Assembly (NCBI RefSeq): GCF_025210165.1
Contig: NZ_JAOASI010000029.1
Location: 1-36,164 of the forward strand
Direction of reading: 5' to 3'
Source: Tepidibacter sp.
GTDB taxonomy: Bacteria; Bacillota; Clostridia; Peptostreptococcales; Peptostreptococcaceae
Length of the DNA: 36,164 bases
A program made the position numbers and the translations under genes. Each line of letters starts with the position of its first letter. Within the stretch, counting starts at the first letter, position 1. The notes beneath the pieces are model-generated. The model did no database searches and had not been told where the DNA came from. It worked only from the letters and a program-made list of their open reading frames with translations. This document shows positions 26,517 through 35,497 of this stretch, one piece after another.

Positions 26517-28559
26517 TTAAAATAGAGAATTTGTATCTATTATAAGCGCTACGCTACCATTTCCTAAAATTGTAGCACCTGCTATAAAATTAATCCCACT
26601 TAAATATTTCCCTAATGATTTTATTACTATTTCTTGTTGTCCTATAAGCTGATCAACTATTACACCTAAATCTTTATCTCCTTTTTTTACAACTACAACA
26701 GTAGATTCTTCCGAATGTTCTATATCTTCCTTTTCTAACTCTATTACATTTGCTAAATCTACAAGTGGAAGAGTTTTTTCTCTATATAAAACAATATCTT
26801 TTCCTTCTACCTTTCTTATATCATTTCTGTCTATATTAGTTATTTCTTTTATGTTATTTAATGGTATTGCATATTTTTCTTCTCCAACCATAACTAATAA
26901 AGCTTGAATTATTGCTAATGTCAACGGTAGTCTGATTATAAATCTAGTACCCATATTAATTTGAGTCTCTAGCTCTACAATACCTCCTAATGCTTCTATT
27001 TTTGTTTTAACCACATCCAGACCTACACCACGTCCAGATATATCAGATATTTTATCTGCTGTACTAAATCCAGGAGAAAAAATTAAGTTTGCTGCATCTT
27101 TATCATCCATTAAAAGAGATTGTTCTTTAGTTACTACACCTTTTTCTATAGCTTTATTTTTTACTTTTTCAACATTTATTCCTGCTCCATCATCACAAAT
27201 CTCTATAACAACATTGTTTCCATCTGGATAAGAAGATAATTTAACTGTCCCAAATTCGCTTTTATTTAAAGATTTTCTAATCTCAGGCGTTTCTATTCCA
27301 TGATCTATACAGTTTCTTAAAAGATGTATAAGAGGATCTCCAATTTCATCTATTACAGTTCTATCTACTTCGGTCTCCTCACCCTCCATTATCAAATTAA
27401 TTTCTTTATTTAATTCTTTTGATAAATCTCTTATCATTCTTGGAAATCTATTAAAAACTCTTTCTATAGGAACCATTCTAACTTTAGTTACAGCGTCGTG
27501 AAGACTTGTAGTTATAGTCTCTAAATACTCTATCGCTTCATTCATATTTTGAGTTTTAGAAGATATATCTGTATCTTCTAATCTAGTTTTTACTATTATA
27601 AGTTCACTGACTAGATTCATCAAATTATCTAATCTATCAATATCTACTCTTACTGTTTTTCCTGTCTTTCCTGACTTTCCAGCTTTAGCCGACTTTCCTG
27701 ACTTTCCTGACTTTTCTGTTTTCGATTTATTTTGTATTTGTTTATCATTATTTATATTTTTCCCATTAGTTTCATTTTTATCATTTATGTCATCATTTAC
27801 AATTTGCTCATTATCTTCATCTAAATCACTGATTTTTACATCTGTCACTTCTTCTATTTCAACTAAACTAACTTCAGATATATTTTTAATTTTATCTGCT
27901 AAAATATTTTCGTTCAATTTTGTAATAACTGTTATATCAAAAGAATTTGAAAACTTTTCATCTTCTATATCTTCAACAGATGGATTTGAATATATTATTT
28001 CACCATCTTCTTCAACTGATTTAAATACTAAAAATGCTCTAGCTGATTTTAGCATACAACTTTCGTCTAAAGTTACTTTTACATCATATACATTTAAACC
28101 ACCAGCTTTTGCTTTACCTATTACATCATTTATATAGTTCCATTCACCATCAGCTTCTTCATCTTCTTCATCTTCTTCATTTTCTATGTTTTCTAATCTA
28201 TTTAGTATACTTTCTATAGATTTATCTGATTCAGAACCTTCGTTTTCAATACTCTTTACAAATCCTTCTAATATATCCAATCCTTCAAATAGTATGTCTA
28301 TTATATTTGTATTTATACTTAATTTATTACCTCTTATATCATCAAGTACATTTTCCATTTTATGTGTAAGGTTAGCCATTTTTGTAAATCCCATAGTAGA
28401 AGACATTCCTTTTAACGTATGGGCTATTCTAAATATTTCATTCACTATCTCCATATTGGAAGCATCATTTTCCAAATCTAATAATCTTTGATTCAAATTA
28501 TCCAAATGTTCCTTTGATTCATCTAAAAACATATCTATATATTGTTCTAAATCAAACAT
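26517..28559 (-). CDS. cheA: Chemotaxis histidine kinase CheA
   Basis: CheA autophosphorylates in response to receptors and passes phosphate to CheY and CheB. Domains over 680 residues are: P1 (Hpt) with the phospho-acceptor His47 in IAHTLKGMSSTMGF, an acidic linker, P2 (about 145-240), a low-complexity linker, the P3 dimerisation helices from about 305, P4 ATPase (N box LLRNCIDHGIE, then DDGAGI and GRGVGLDVV), and the CheW-like P5. The second linker (about 281-302) is a run of Gly-Lys-Ser/Thr triplets encoded by near-identical nine-base units. A GGGGAGG site precedes the ATG. All catalytic motifs are intact. Confidence 0.97.
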   Translation of the reverse strand: MFDLEQYIDMFLDESKEHLDNLNQRLLDLENDASNMEIVNEIFRIAHTLKGMSSTMGFTKMANLTHKMENVLDDIRGNKLSINTNIIDILFEGLDILEGFVKSIENEGSESDKSIESILNRLENIENEEDEEDEEADGEWNYINDVIGKAKAGGLNVYDVKVTLDESCMLKSARAFLVFKSVEEDGEIIYSNPSVEDIEDEKFSNSFDITVITKLNENILADKIKNISEVSLVEIEEVTDVKISDLDEDNEQIVNDDINDKNETNGKNINNDKQIQNKSKTEKSGKSGKSAKAGKSGKTGKTVRVDIDRLDNLMNLVSELIIVKTRLEDTDISSKTQNMNEAIEYLETITTSLHDAVTKVRMVPIERVFNRFPRMIRDLSKELNKEINLIMEGEETEVDRTVIDEIGDPLIHLLRNCIDHGIETPEIRKSLNKSEFGTVKLSSYPDGNNVVIEICDDGAGINVEKVKNKAIEKGVVTKEQSLLMDDKDAANLIFSPGFSTADKISDISGRGVGLDVVKTKIEALGGIVELETQINMGTRFIIRLPLTLAIIQALLVMVGEEKYAIPLNNIKEITNIDRNDIRKVEGKDIVLYREKTLPLVDLANVIELEKEDIEHSEESTVVVVKKGDKDLGVIVDQLIGQQEIVIKSLGKYLSGINFIAGATILGNGSVALIIDTNSLF

Positions 28560-28562
28560 AAT

Positions 28563-29633
28563 CTAAAACCTCCCCATTAATTTATTAATTTCTTTTCCTA
28601 TATAATTAATTGGAATTACTTTGTCTGCCAAACCTAAGTTTATAACACTCTTTGGCATCCCAAATACTACACAAGTAGACTCATCCTCGGCAATGGATAT
28701 AATATTATTTTTTGATTCTTTTAGTTTTTTTAAACCTTTAGAGCCATCACTTCCCATTCCCGTCATTACTACGGCTATTATTTTTTTTATATCTATTTCA
28801 CTTAATGAATAAAACATTGCATCTGCAGATGGTTTATGTCCAGATATTTTTTCCCCATCATCTAAAATTATTCTTATACTAGTTCTCTCTTTTTTAAACT
28901 TCATATGTCTATTCCCAGGTGCTATATATATCGTATTATTTCTTAATAATTCACCATCTTCAGCTTCCTTAACATGTAGGCTTGACATATTGTCTAATCT
29001 GTTAGCTAGTGACTTTGTAAACCCAGCAGGCATATGCTGAACTATAACTACTGGAGAATTAATATCGCTAGATAAATCAGTTACTACATTTTGTAAGGCT
29101 CTAGGACCTCCTGTTGATGTAGCTATAGCTACTATACTATCTATATTATCTTTTTTACTAAAACTCTTATTTATATTATTTTTAACCTTATCAATAGTTT
29201 TTATTTTTTTAGTATAATTTTTATTGTATGATTTAACAGTAGATGCTACCTTCACTTTATCTATAACCAAATTCTTCATGTCATCATTATTTATTTTGAA
29301 AATATTTGATGGTTTAGTTATGAAATCAACAGCACCTAATTCTAATGCCTTTATAGTTAAGTCTGCTCCATTTTTTGTAAGACTACTTAACATTACAACA
29401 GATGTGGGTTTTTTTATCATAATCTGCTTTAATGTATCAATTCCATCCATAAGTGGCATCTCAACATCTAGTGTTACAACATCAATTTCATTTTTCATTA
29501 ATTTTTCAATGGCTTCTTTTCCATTTTTTGCAAAATCCACAACTTCTATCTCTTCATCTGAAGACAAAATATCTTTTATAAGTTTTCTTATAAAAGCTGA
29601 GTCATCAACTATCAATACTTTTATTTTTTTCAT
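28563..29633 (-). CDS. cheB: Chemoreceptor methylesterase CheB
   Basis: CheB removes methyl groups from receptor glutamates to reset signalling. The 356 residues combine a receiver domain (VLIVDDSAFIR, phospho-acceptor Asp56 in VVTLDVEMP, Lys in ITKPS) and a C-terminal esterase with the catalytic triad motifs IATSTGGPRAL (Ser), VIVQHMPAGF (His) and MTGMGSDGSKG (Asp). The interdomain linker is long and basic. It starts just after the PilZ gene stop and runs into cheA. No cheR is in this window, so its methyltransferase partner must be elsewhere. Confidence 0.97.
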   Translation of the reverse strand: MKKIKVLIVDDSAFIRKLIKDILSSDEEIEVVDFAKNGKEAIEKLMKNEIDVVTLDVEMPLMDGIDTLKQIMIKKPTSVVMLSSLTKNGADLTIKALELGAVDFITKPSNIFKINNDDMKNLVIDKVKVASTVKSYNKNYTKKIKTIDKVKNNINKSFSKKDNIDSIVAIATSTGGPRALQNVVTDLSSDINSPVVIVQHMPAGFTKSLANRLDNMSSLHVKEAEDGELLRNNTIYIAPGNRHMKFKKERTSIRIILDDGEKISGHKPSADAMFYSLSEIDIKKIIAVVMTGMGSDGSKGLKKLKESKNNIISIAEDESTCVVFGMPKSVINLGLADKVIPINYIGKEINKLMGRF

Positions 29634-29634
29634 A

Positions 29635-30282
29635 TTAAATCAATCCTTTTTGCCTTAATATTCTTTGCTGCTTAAATATATAAGAAACTATATAATCTCT
29701 GATACTTTTAGATAATTCAATAAATCTAAGGCTAATCTCAAAATGTTCTAAATTTTTTTCATATACATTACACCTAATGACTTCTGATTTTATATTTAAT
29801 TTTTTATCATCTATACAAATATTACAGATTACTACTTTATTTAAATCTAATTTAACGTCAGATATGAATCTAAGCCCACCTTCACTTAGATTTTTTGTAT
29901 ATCCATCAGCAATAAAATCTTCTTCATCGTAAATAGAAATTTTATTACTAATAGGTAGTCTATAATAATTTCTTCTTTGCTTTATTTTGGTTTCATCAAT
30001 TTGTTTTATTTTTATATACGGAATGTTATCATTATTTCTATATATAACCTTTGCATCAAAGTAATAAACTCCTTTTTCCTTTATGCTATAAATAATTCTC
30101 ACCTTGCTACCCTTAGGTATATTTATTACCTTACCTTTATATATCGGCATAGCTACTATATATTCATCATTAGATATTTTTTCCATCAATTGACTTACCA
30201 GCTCTTTATTCACATCTACATAACCATCTATTACTTTAATTTCTAGTTTATCTCCTATCTCAAAAAAATTTTTATATTCCAT
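29635..30282 (-). CDS. PilZ-domain cyclic-di-GMP receptor, YcgR-like
   Basis: The 215 residues comprise an N-terminal YcgR-like beta domain (about 1-95) and a C-terminal PilZ domain. Both cyclic-di-GMP-binding motifs are present: RRNYYR near residue 100 (RxxxR) and NLSEGGLRF (N-x-S-x-x-G) near 130. YcgR-type proteins act on the flagellar motor to slow swimming when cyclic-di-GMP is high; that role is inferred from family and location. The gene lies between flhG and cheB. A run of six G forms its ribosome binding site (30294-30299), about 11 bases from the ATG. Confidence 0.87.
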   Translation of the reverse strand: MEYKNFFEIGDKLEIKVIDGYVDVNKELVSQLMEKISNDEYIVAMPIYKGKVINIPKGSKVRIIYSIKEKGVYYFDAKVIYRNNDNIPYIKIKQIDETKIKQRRNYYRLPISNKISIYDEEDFIADGYTKNLSEGGLRFISDVKLDLNKVVICNICIDDKKLNIKSEVIRCNVYEKNLEHFEISLRFIELSKSIRDYIVSYIFKQQRILRQKGLI

Positions 30283-30290
30283 AAAAATAT

Positions 30291-31178
30291 TTACCCCCCT
30301 AAAAATAAATTAGACAGTTTGTTTATAAAATTATTGAATTTATTTCCATCTTCTACACTACCTAATATTGAATCACAAATATTTTCTAGATTTTTACTTG
30401 CTAAACAATTAGGTGAATTCAACATAAAAGGAATTTGTTTTTTTACTGAATTTCTAACACTTTTATCATCACTTATATATCCTAAATACTTTATTGGCTT
30501 ATTTAAAAATCGTTTTGATACCATTTCCATTTTTTTAAATGTAATTTCTGCTTCTTTTTTGTTATCAGCTCTATTTATAACCATATTTATTGCTTTTTCA
30601 TTCGTTTTCTTTGTAATCACTTTTATTAGTGCATATGAATCTGCTATTGATGTAGGTTCAGGTGTAGTTACTACAATAACTTCTTGAGCTGCTAGTATGA
30701 ATGACATTACAGATTTTGATATTCCAGCTCCTGTATCTATTAATATAAAATCCACATGTTCTTTTAAATAAATCATATTATTTAGTATTTTATTAATCTT
30801 ATATATCGGTAAATCAGCAACTTCACTAATTCCAGCTCCACCAGAAATTATTTTTATTCCGAGTGGTCCATCTACCATAATATCTTCTATTTTTATATTA
30901 TCCTCTACCAAATCTATAAATCCATATTTTATATCTATTCCTAATAAAATTTCTATATTAGCAAGACCTAAATCAGCATCAATTACTAATACTCTATTTT
31001 CCTTTTTCCTTAATGCTAAAGCCAAATTTAATGTGAAATTTGTCTTACCTACTCCACCTTTTCCACTAGATACACATATAACTCTAGGATTTGAATCTAA
31101 ATTTTTGTTACTTTCAGGCGAATAATTATATCTATTTTTTTTCAAAATAGCACTTCTAAGTTTAGAGGCTTGATCCAC
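30291..31178 (-). CDS. flhG: Flagellar number regulator FlhG (MinD-like ATPase)
   Basis: FlhG is a MinD/ParA-family ATPase that, with FlhF, sets flagellar number and position. The deviant Walker A motif SSGKGGVGKTN is near residue 38, followed by LVIDADLGLANIEILLG and IDTGAGIS. The N-terminus carries the conserved DQASKLR, a DQAxxLR motif that activates the FlhF GTPase, which supports the GTG start at 31176-31178. Length is 295 residues. The gene overlaps the end of flhF by 17 bases, and its ribosome binding site is the eight-G run inside flhF (31184-31191). Coupled translation of the partners is very likely. Confidence 0.95.
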   Translation of the reverse strand: MDQASKLRSAILKKNRYNYSPESNKNLDSNPRVICVSSGKGGVGKTNFTLNLALALRKKENRVLVIDADLGLANIEILLGIDIKYGFIDLVEDNIKIEDIMVDGPLGIKIISGGAGISEVADLPIYKINKILNNMIYLKEHVDFILIDTGAGISKSVMSFILAAQEVIVVTTPEPTSIADSYALIKVITKKTNEKAINMVINRADNKKEAEITFKKMEMVSKRFLNKPIKYLGYISDDKSVRNSVKKQIPFMLNSPNCLASKNLENICDSILGSVEDGNKFNNFINKLSNLFLGG

Positions 31179-32346
31179 TGTCTCCCCCCCCTAAAATATA
31201 ATCAACTATTTTTTCAATATGAAATTCTTCTATATCATCAGGAACGTTTTGTCCATAGGTTACATATTTTATTTCTTTCCCAAAATTATATATTATATCC
31301 AATATAACCCCAACTCTAGATGTTTCATCTATTTTTGTTATTATAATTTTGTAATCATCTAAAAAACTATAATTTTGTACAATTTCCTTTATATCTTCTA
31401 TATGCCAATTAGCATTTAAAACCAAAAAAATATTTTTTTGGTTAAAACAATTTATAAACTGTTTTAATTCTTTCATATGTTCTTTATTTTTATGGCTTCT
31501 TCCAGCTGTATCTACAAATATTGTATCTCTATTCTTTAATCTTTGTATAGAATATGAAACATCATCTAAATCATATGCCACTTCTAGAGGAGCATTTAAT
31601 ATATCTGCATATATTTTCAGTTGGTCAACCGCAGAAATTCTATAAGTATCAAGCGTTAGAAATCCTACCTTTTTATCATTCTTCAATACTTGGTGAGAAG
31701 CAAGCTTTGCTAGAGTTGTAGTCTTACCAACACCTGTTGTCCCTACAAATATGTTAACTTTCCCATCAAAATCTACACTTTCGGAATCGTATTTTTTAAA
31801 TCTTTCAATAAAGTATTTTTTTATATGTTTTATAAAATCTTCATAATCAAAATAGTTATCTTCTATATTGCTAAATATATCTTCAATTAAATCTTTAGAT
31901 AACCCTATCCTCTCTAATAATTCATAATTTTCTTTAAAACCATGTTTACTATTAATATCATTATTAAAGTTAATATTTACTTTATTGTTTATTTTCATCA
32001 TCATATTTTTTAATTCTTGTATTTGTTCATTTATTTCACTTACATCCTTACTTCTATTATAACTATTATAACTATCTATTGTATATTCTTTTTTAGGTTT
32101 ATTTGGTATTTTTGTACTTTTATTTAATTCTTCTGTTTGTGTTTTTTGAGGTATAGAGTTTTTATTATCTACGTCTTCTTGTTCTAACGCAGCCAATACT
32201 TCTACTTTTTCCTTACTAGAAATTCCAAATATGCCTTTTGTTTTTATTTTTTTAGTGTGTATTATTACAGCATTATCACCCAATTCATCTCTTACCTTCT
32301 TTATTGCTTCTTGGGCATTATCTGCAACGAATTTCTTTATCTGCAT
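31162..32346 (-). CDS. flhF: Flagellar SRP-like GTPase FlhF
   Basis: FlhF is an SRP-family GTPase that marks where flagella are built. The 394 residues comprise an N-terminal B domain (MQIKKFVADNAQEAIKKVRDE), a low-complexity linker with a coiled coil, and the NG domain. G motifs are VGTTGVGKTTT, TLDTYRISAVDQLK, VDTAGRSHK and TKIDET. The last residues are GGGDSGSSL, encoded across a run of eight G that also serves as the flhG ribosome binding site. Losing one G would join the reading frame to flhG. It lies one base after the flhA stop. Confidence 0.95.
   Translation of the reverse strand: MQIKKFVADNAQEAIKKVRDELGDNAVIIHTKKIKTKGIFGISSKEKVEVLAALEQEDVDNKNSIPQKTQTEELNKSTKIPNKPKKEYTIDSYNSYNRSKDVSEINEQIQELKNMMMKINNKVNINFNNDINSKHGFKENYELLERIGLSKDLIEDIFSNIEDNYFDYEDFIKHIKKYFIERFKKYDSESVDFDGKVNIFVGTTGVGKTTTLAKLASHQVLKNDKKVGFLTLDTYRISAVDQLKIYADILNAPLEVAYDLDDVSYSIQRLKNRDTIFVDTAGRSHKNKEHMKELKQFINCFNQKNIFLVLNANWHIEDIKEIVQNYSFLDDYKIIITKIDETSRVGVILDIIYNFGKEIKYVTYGQNVPDDIEEFHIEKIVDYILGGGDSGSSL
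31184..31191 (-). promoter_or_regulatory. Eight-G run: flhG ribosome binding site within flhF
   Basis: Eight consecutive G on the minus strand encode the Gly-Gly-Gly near the FlhF C-terminus and provide the Shine-Dalgarno region for the GTG start of flhG. It is the longest G run I noticed in this AT-rich window. Confidence 0.75.
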
Positions 32347-32347
32347 A

Positions 32348-34393
32348 TTATATACTCACCGTCCCAACAGATTGTATTTTGACTTTAGGGTCTATTTCAT
32401 TATACGAAAGAACTATTATGTCATCACTAATTTGATCTATAAATCTTTTAAAGTATATTCTGATAATAGGAGCAGTTACTATTATAGGCTGTTCTCCTAT
32501 TGATAGTAATTTTTCTACTTCTTTACTTAAGCTCTCTATCAAACTTTGAGAAATATGAGGATCTAAAGCTAAATAATTTCCCGTCTCTGTTTGCTGTATA
32601 GAATCCATTATTACTTGTTCTAAATTAGGATCTAAGTTTATAACTTTAGCTTGATTATTAGGTATAAATTGCTTTGTAATAGACCTAAATAAAGACTGTC
32701 TTACATATTCTGTTAATGTATCTGAATCTTTAGTTAAAACACCATAATCCCCTAATGTTTCTAAAATTGTAGGTAAATTCCTTATAGATATGCCTTCTTT
32801 TAATAAATTTGATAAAACCTTTTGAAGTTCCCCTAGCGAGAATAAATTTGGTATAACTTCATCCACTAAGGCCGCATTAGTTTCCTTTAGATTATCTATT
32901 AACATTTTGACTTCTTCTCTTCCTAATAATTCATATGTGTATTTCTTTATAACCTCTGTCAAATGAGTAGATATTATCGATGGAGGATCTACAACTGTAT
33001 ATCCAAATATTTCTGCCTTTTCTCTTTCCTTTTCATCTATCCATTTTGCAGGAAGTCCAAATGCAGGTTCTACTGTGTCAATACCAACTACATCACCTTC
33101 TGCAACTCCTGAATTCATAGCAAGATAGTGATCAAACATTATTTCACCTCTAGCCATTTCTATACCTTTTATTTTTATAATATATTCATTGGCCTCAAGT
33201 TGTATATTATCTCTTAATCTTATCATAGGAACAATAATTCCCATTTCAAGAGCACATTGTCTTCTAATCATAACCAATCTATCAAATAAATCTCCTCCTT
33301 GAGATTTATCTGCAAGAGGTATTATTCCATAACCAAATTCCAGTTCAATAGAATCAACTTGTAGAAGTGGCAGTACATTTTCAGGTTTTCTTATATCCTC
33401 TATTTCTTCACTAACTTCATCTCCTTGTTTTTGAGAATCTTCATTATCTTCTTCTATACTTTCATTCGTCTTCTTTAAACTAATTCCTATAAATATAAAT
33501 AATATAGATAAAGTGAAATATGGAATAAATGGTAGAGGTGTTAAACTTAAAGAAAATAGAACACCTGCTATTATATACATTATTTTAGGTTCTCTAAAAA
33601 GCTGACTTATAATATCTTTTCCAAGATTGGATTCAGATGCAGCTCTAGTAACAACTATACCTGTAGCTGTTGAAATTAATAAAGCTGGTACCTGAGATAC
33701 AAGTCCATCTCCAACAGTTAATAGCGTATACCTAACTACAGCTTCTTGAATTGAAAGTTTCTGAAAAACTACTCCCATAACAAATCCAGCTAGTATATTA
33801 ATACCTGCTATCATTATACCTGCAATGGCATCTCCTTTTACAAACTTAGATGCACCATCCATAGCTCCATAAAAATTTGCTTCCATTTGTATCTTTTTTC
33901 TTCTATCTCTAGCATCTCTTTCATCTATAAGACCTGAATTTAAATCTGCATCTATTGCCATTTGTTTTCCTGGCATAGCATCAAGTGTAAATCTTGCTCC
34001 TACCTCAGATACTCTCTCTGCTCCTTTAGTTATTACCATAAATTGAATTATAACTATTATAATAAATACTATAAAACCAACTAATGCGTTTCCTCCCATT
34101 ACAAAGTTACCAAACGCTTCTATTACATTACCAGCACTACCTGTCCATAATATATATCTAGTAGTAGTTATATTAAGTGCTAGCCTAAACATCGTTGTAA
34201 TTAATAGCAAGGATGGAAATACTGAAAATTCCAAAGCTTCTTTATTATATATAGCAATCAAAAGTATTAGTAACGATAAAGATATATTTAAACTTAAAAG
34301 TATATCAAGCATAAACAAAGGTACAGGTATTATTATCATTAAAATTATACCTATAATACCTAAGGTAACTATAATATCTCCTGATTTTTTCAC
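32348..34393 (-). CDS. flhA: Flagellar export gate protein FlhA
   Basis: FlhA forms the nonameric ring of the flagellar type III export gate and couples proton flow to export. The 681 residues begin with a block of about eight membrane segments, with the family signature RLALNITTTRYIL and the cytosolic loop RDARDRRKKIQMEANFYGAMDGASKFVKGDAIAG between them. A large cytosolic domain with GYGIIPLAD and PAFGLPAKWID follows. I prefer the GTG at 34391-34393, giving MKKSGDII, with AGGGTGG upstream. Another GTG at 34400-34402 lies inside that site. flhB ends immediately upstream. Confidence 0.95.
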   Translation of the reverse strand: MKKSGDIIVTLGIIGIILMIIIPVPLFMLDILLSLNISLSLLILLIAIYNKEALEFSVFPSLLLITTMFRLALNITTTRYILWTGSAGNVIEAFGNFVMGGNALVGFIVFIIIVIIQFMVITKGAERVSEVGARFTLDAMPGKQMAIDADLNSGLIDERDARDRRKKIQMEANFYGAMDGASKFVKGDAIAGIMIAGINILAGFVMGVVFQKLSIQEAVVRYTLLTVGDGLVSQVPALLISTATGIVVTRAASESNLGKDIISQLFREPKIMYIIAGVLFSLSLTPLPFIPYFTLSILFIFIGISLKKTNESIEEDNEDSQKQGDEVSEEIEDIRKPENVLPLLQVDSIELEFGYGIIPLADKSQGGDLFDRLVMIRRQCALEMGIIVPMIRLRDNIQLEANEYIIKIKGIEMARGEIMFDHYLAMNSGVAEGDVVGIDTVEPAFGLPAKWIDEKEREKAEIFGYTVVDPPSIISTHLTEVIKKYTYELLGREEVKMLIDNLKETNAALVDEVIPNLFSLGELQKVLSNLLKEGISIRNLPTILETLGDYGVLTKDSDTLTEYVRQSLFRSITKQFIPNNQAKVINLDPNLEQVIMDSIQQTETGNYLALDPHISQSLIESLSKEVEKLLSIGEQPIIVTAPIIRIYFKRFIDQISDDIIVLSYNEIDPKVKIQSVGTVSI

Positions 34394-34403
34394 TTTAACC
34401 ACC

Positions 34404-35492
34404 CTATCTAGTCACATTTTTTAACGAATATACATAAGCAAGTATTTCTGCTATAGCTTCATACAGCTCAGGAGGTATTATATCTCCTATATTTACGGTT
34501 GCATATAACTGCCTTGCTAGCGGTTTATTCTCTATTATTGGCACATCACTTTCTCTAGCTTTTTCTTTTATTTTTAAAGCCACCATATTTTTGCCCTTTG
34601 CAACTATATATGGGGCATCACTTTGAGTTTCATCATATTTTATAGCAACAGCAAAATGAGTAGGGTTTGTTATTATAACATCCGCCTTTGGAACATCTTG
34701 CATCATTCTCTTCATTGCAGATTCTCTCTGCTTTTCTTTTATTTTTGATTTTATTTGTGGATCTCCTTCTGATTGCTTATACTCTTCTTTAATTTCTTGT
34801 TTTGACATTTTTAAGTTTTTGTTGTGTTCATATAATTGGTATGCATAATCAAATATAGATAGTATCAAAAGATATAACGATAATTTTATTCCTAAACTAA
34901 GAGTTAAATCTAAGAGATTGTATGAAATCTGAAATTTGTTTAGATTAATGCTTTTGAAAATATACACTATATTTTTTTTCATATAATAATAAGCTATTGA
35001 GGCTAAAATTATTATTTTAAAACTTGATTTGGCAAATTCAAATAAAGCTTTTGCAGAAAACATCCTTTTAAAACCTTCTATAGGATTTAACTTATCAAAC
35101 TTAAATTTCAAATTTTCAGTTGTGAATAAATTTCCAACTTGAACTTTGCTACTTATAAATGCTATACTAGCATTTATAAGTACTATTATAAGTCCTATTT
35201 TTAATGCAAAATAAAAAATATATATTAATACTCTATATCCTATTAATGTATTATCAAATTCAATGTCAAAAAAATTATTTTTAAAAAATAAAACACATTC
35301 ATAAAAATTAGATACTATATATTTACCCAAATATTTTAAACTTAATAAAGAAAATAACAATGTAATAGCTGAAGTTATTTCTTTACTTTGGACTACCTGT
35401 CCTTTTTTTCTAGCTTCCTGTTTTTTCTTAGGAGTAGCTTCTTCTGATTTTTCTCCTGAAAAAAGCTGTAGATTTATATTTATATAACTCAT
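34404..35492 (-). CDS. flhB: Flagellar export switch protein FlhB
   Basis: FlhB controls the switch from rod-hook to filament substrates in flagellar type III export. The 362 residues have an N-terminal cytosolic segment (SGEKSEEATPKKKQEARKKGQV), four membrane helices, the GFKRMFSAKALFEFAKSS region, and a C-terminal cytosolic domain. The autocleavage motif NPTH (near residue 272, in VIITNPTHFAVAIKYD) is intact. An AGGGTG site precedes the ATG. It lies five bases after fliR, in the standard fliR-flhB-flhA order. Confidence 0.97.
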   Translation of the reverse strand: MSYININLQLFSGEKSEEATPKKKQEARKKGQVVQSKEITSAITLLFSLLSLKYLGKYIVSNFYECVLFFKNNFFDIEFDNTLIGYRVLIYIFYFALKIGLIIVLINASIAFISSKVQVGNLFTTENLKFKFDKLNPIEGFKRMFSAKALFEFAKSSFKIIILASIAYYYMKKNIVYIFKSINLNKFQISYNLLDLTLSLGIKLSLYLLILSIFDYAYQLYEHNKNLKMSKQEIKEEYKQSEGDPQIKSKIKEKQRESAMKRMMQDVPKADVIITNPTHFAVAIKYDETQSDAPYIVAKGKNMVALKIKEKARESDVPIIENKPLARQLYATVNIGDIIPPELYEAIAEILAYVYSLKNVTR

Positions 35493-35497
35493 TTATA

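Noticed and set aside
27656-27718. CheA linker repeats as a CRISPR-like array
   Set aside because: Units are in frame, nine bases long, contiguous without spacers, and encode a Gly-Lys-Ser linker.
29224-29658. 144-residue plus-strand frame antisense to cheB
   Set aside because: It is antisense to an intact cheB receiver and linker and has a biased composition.
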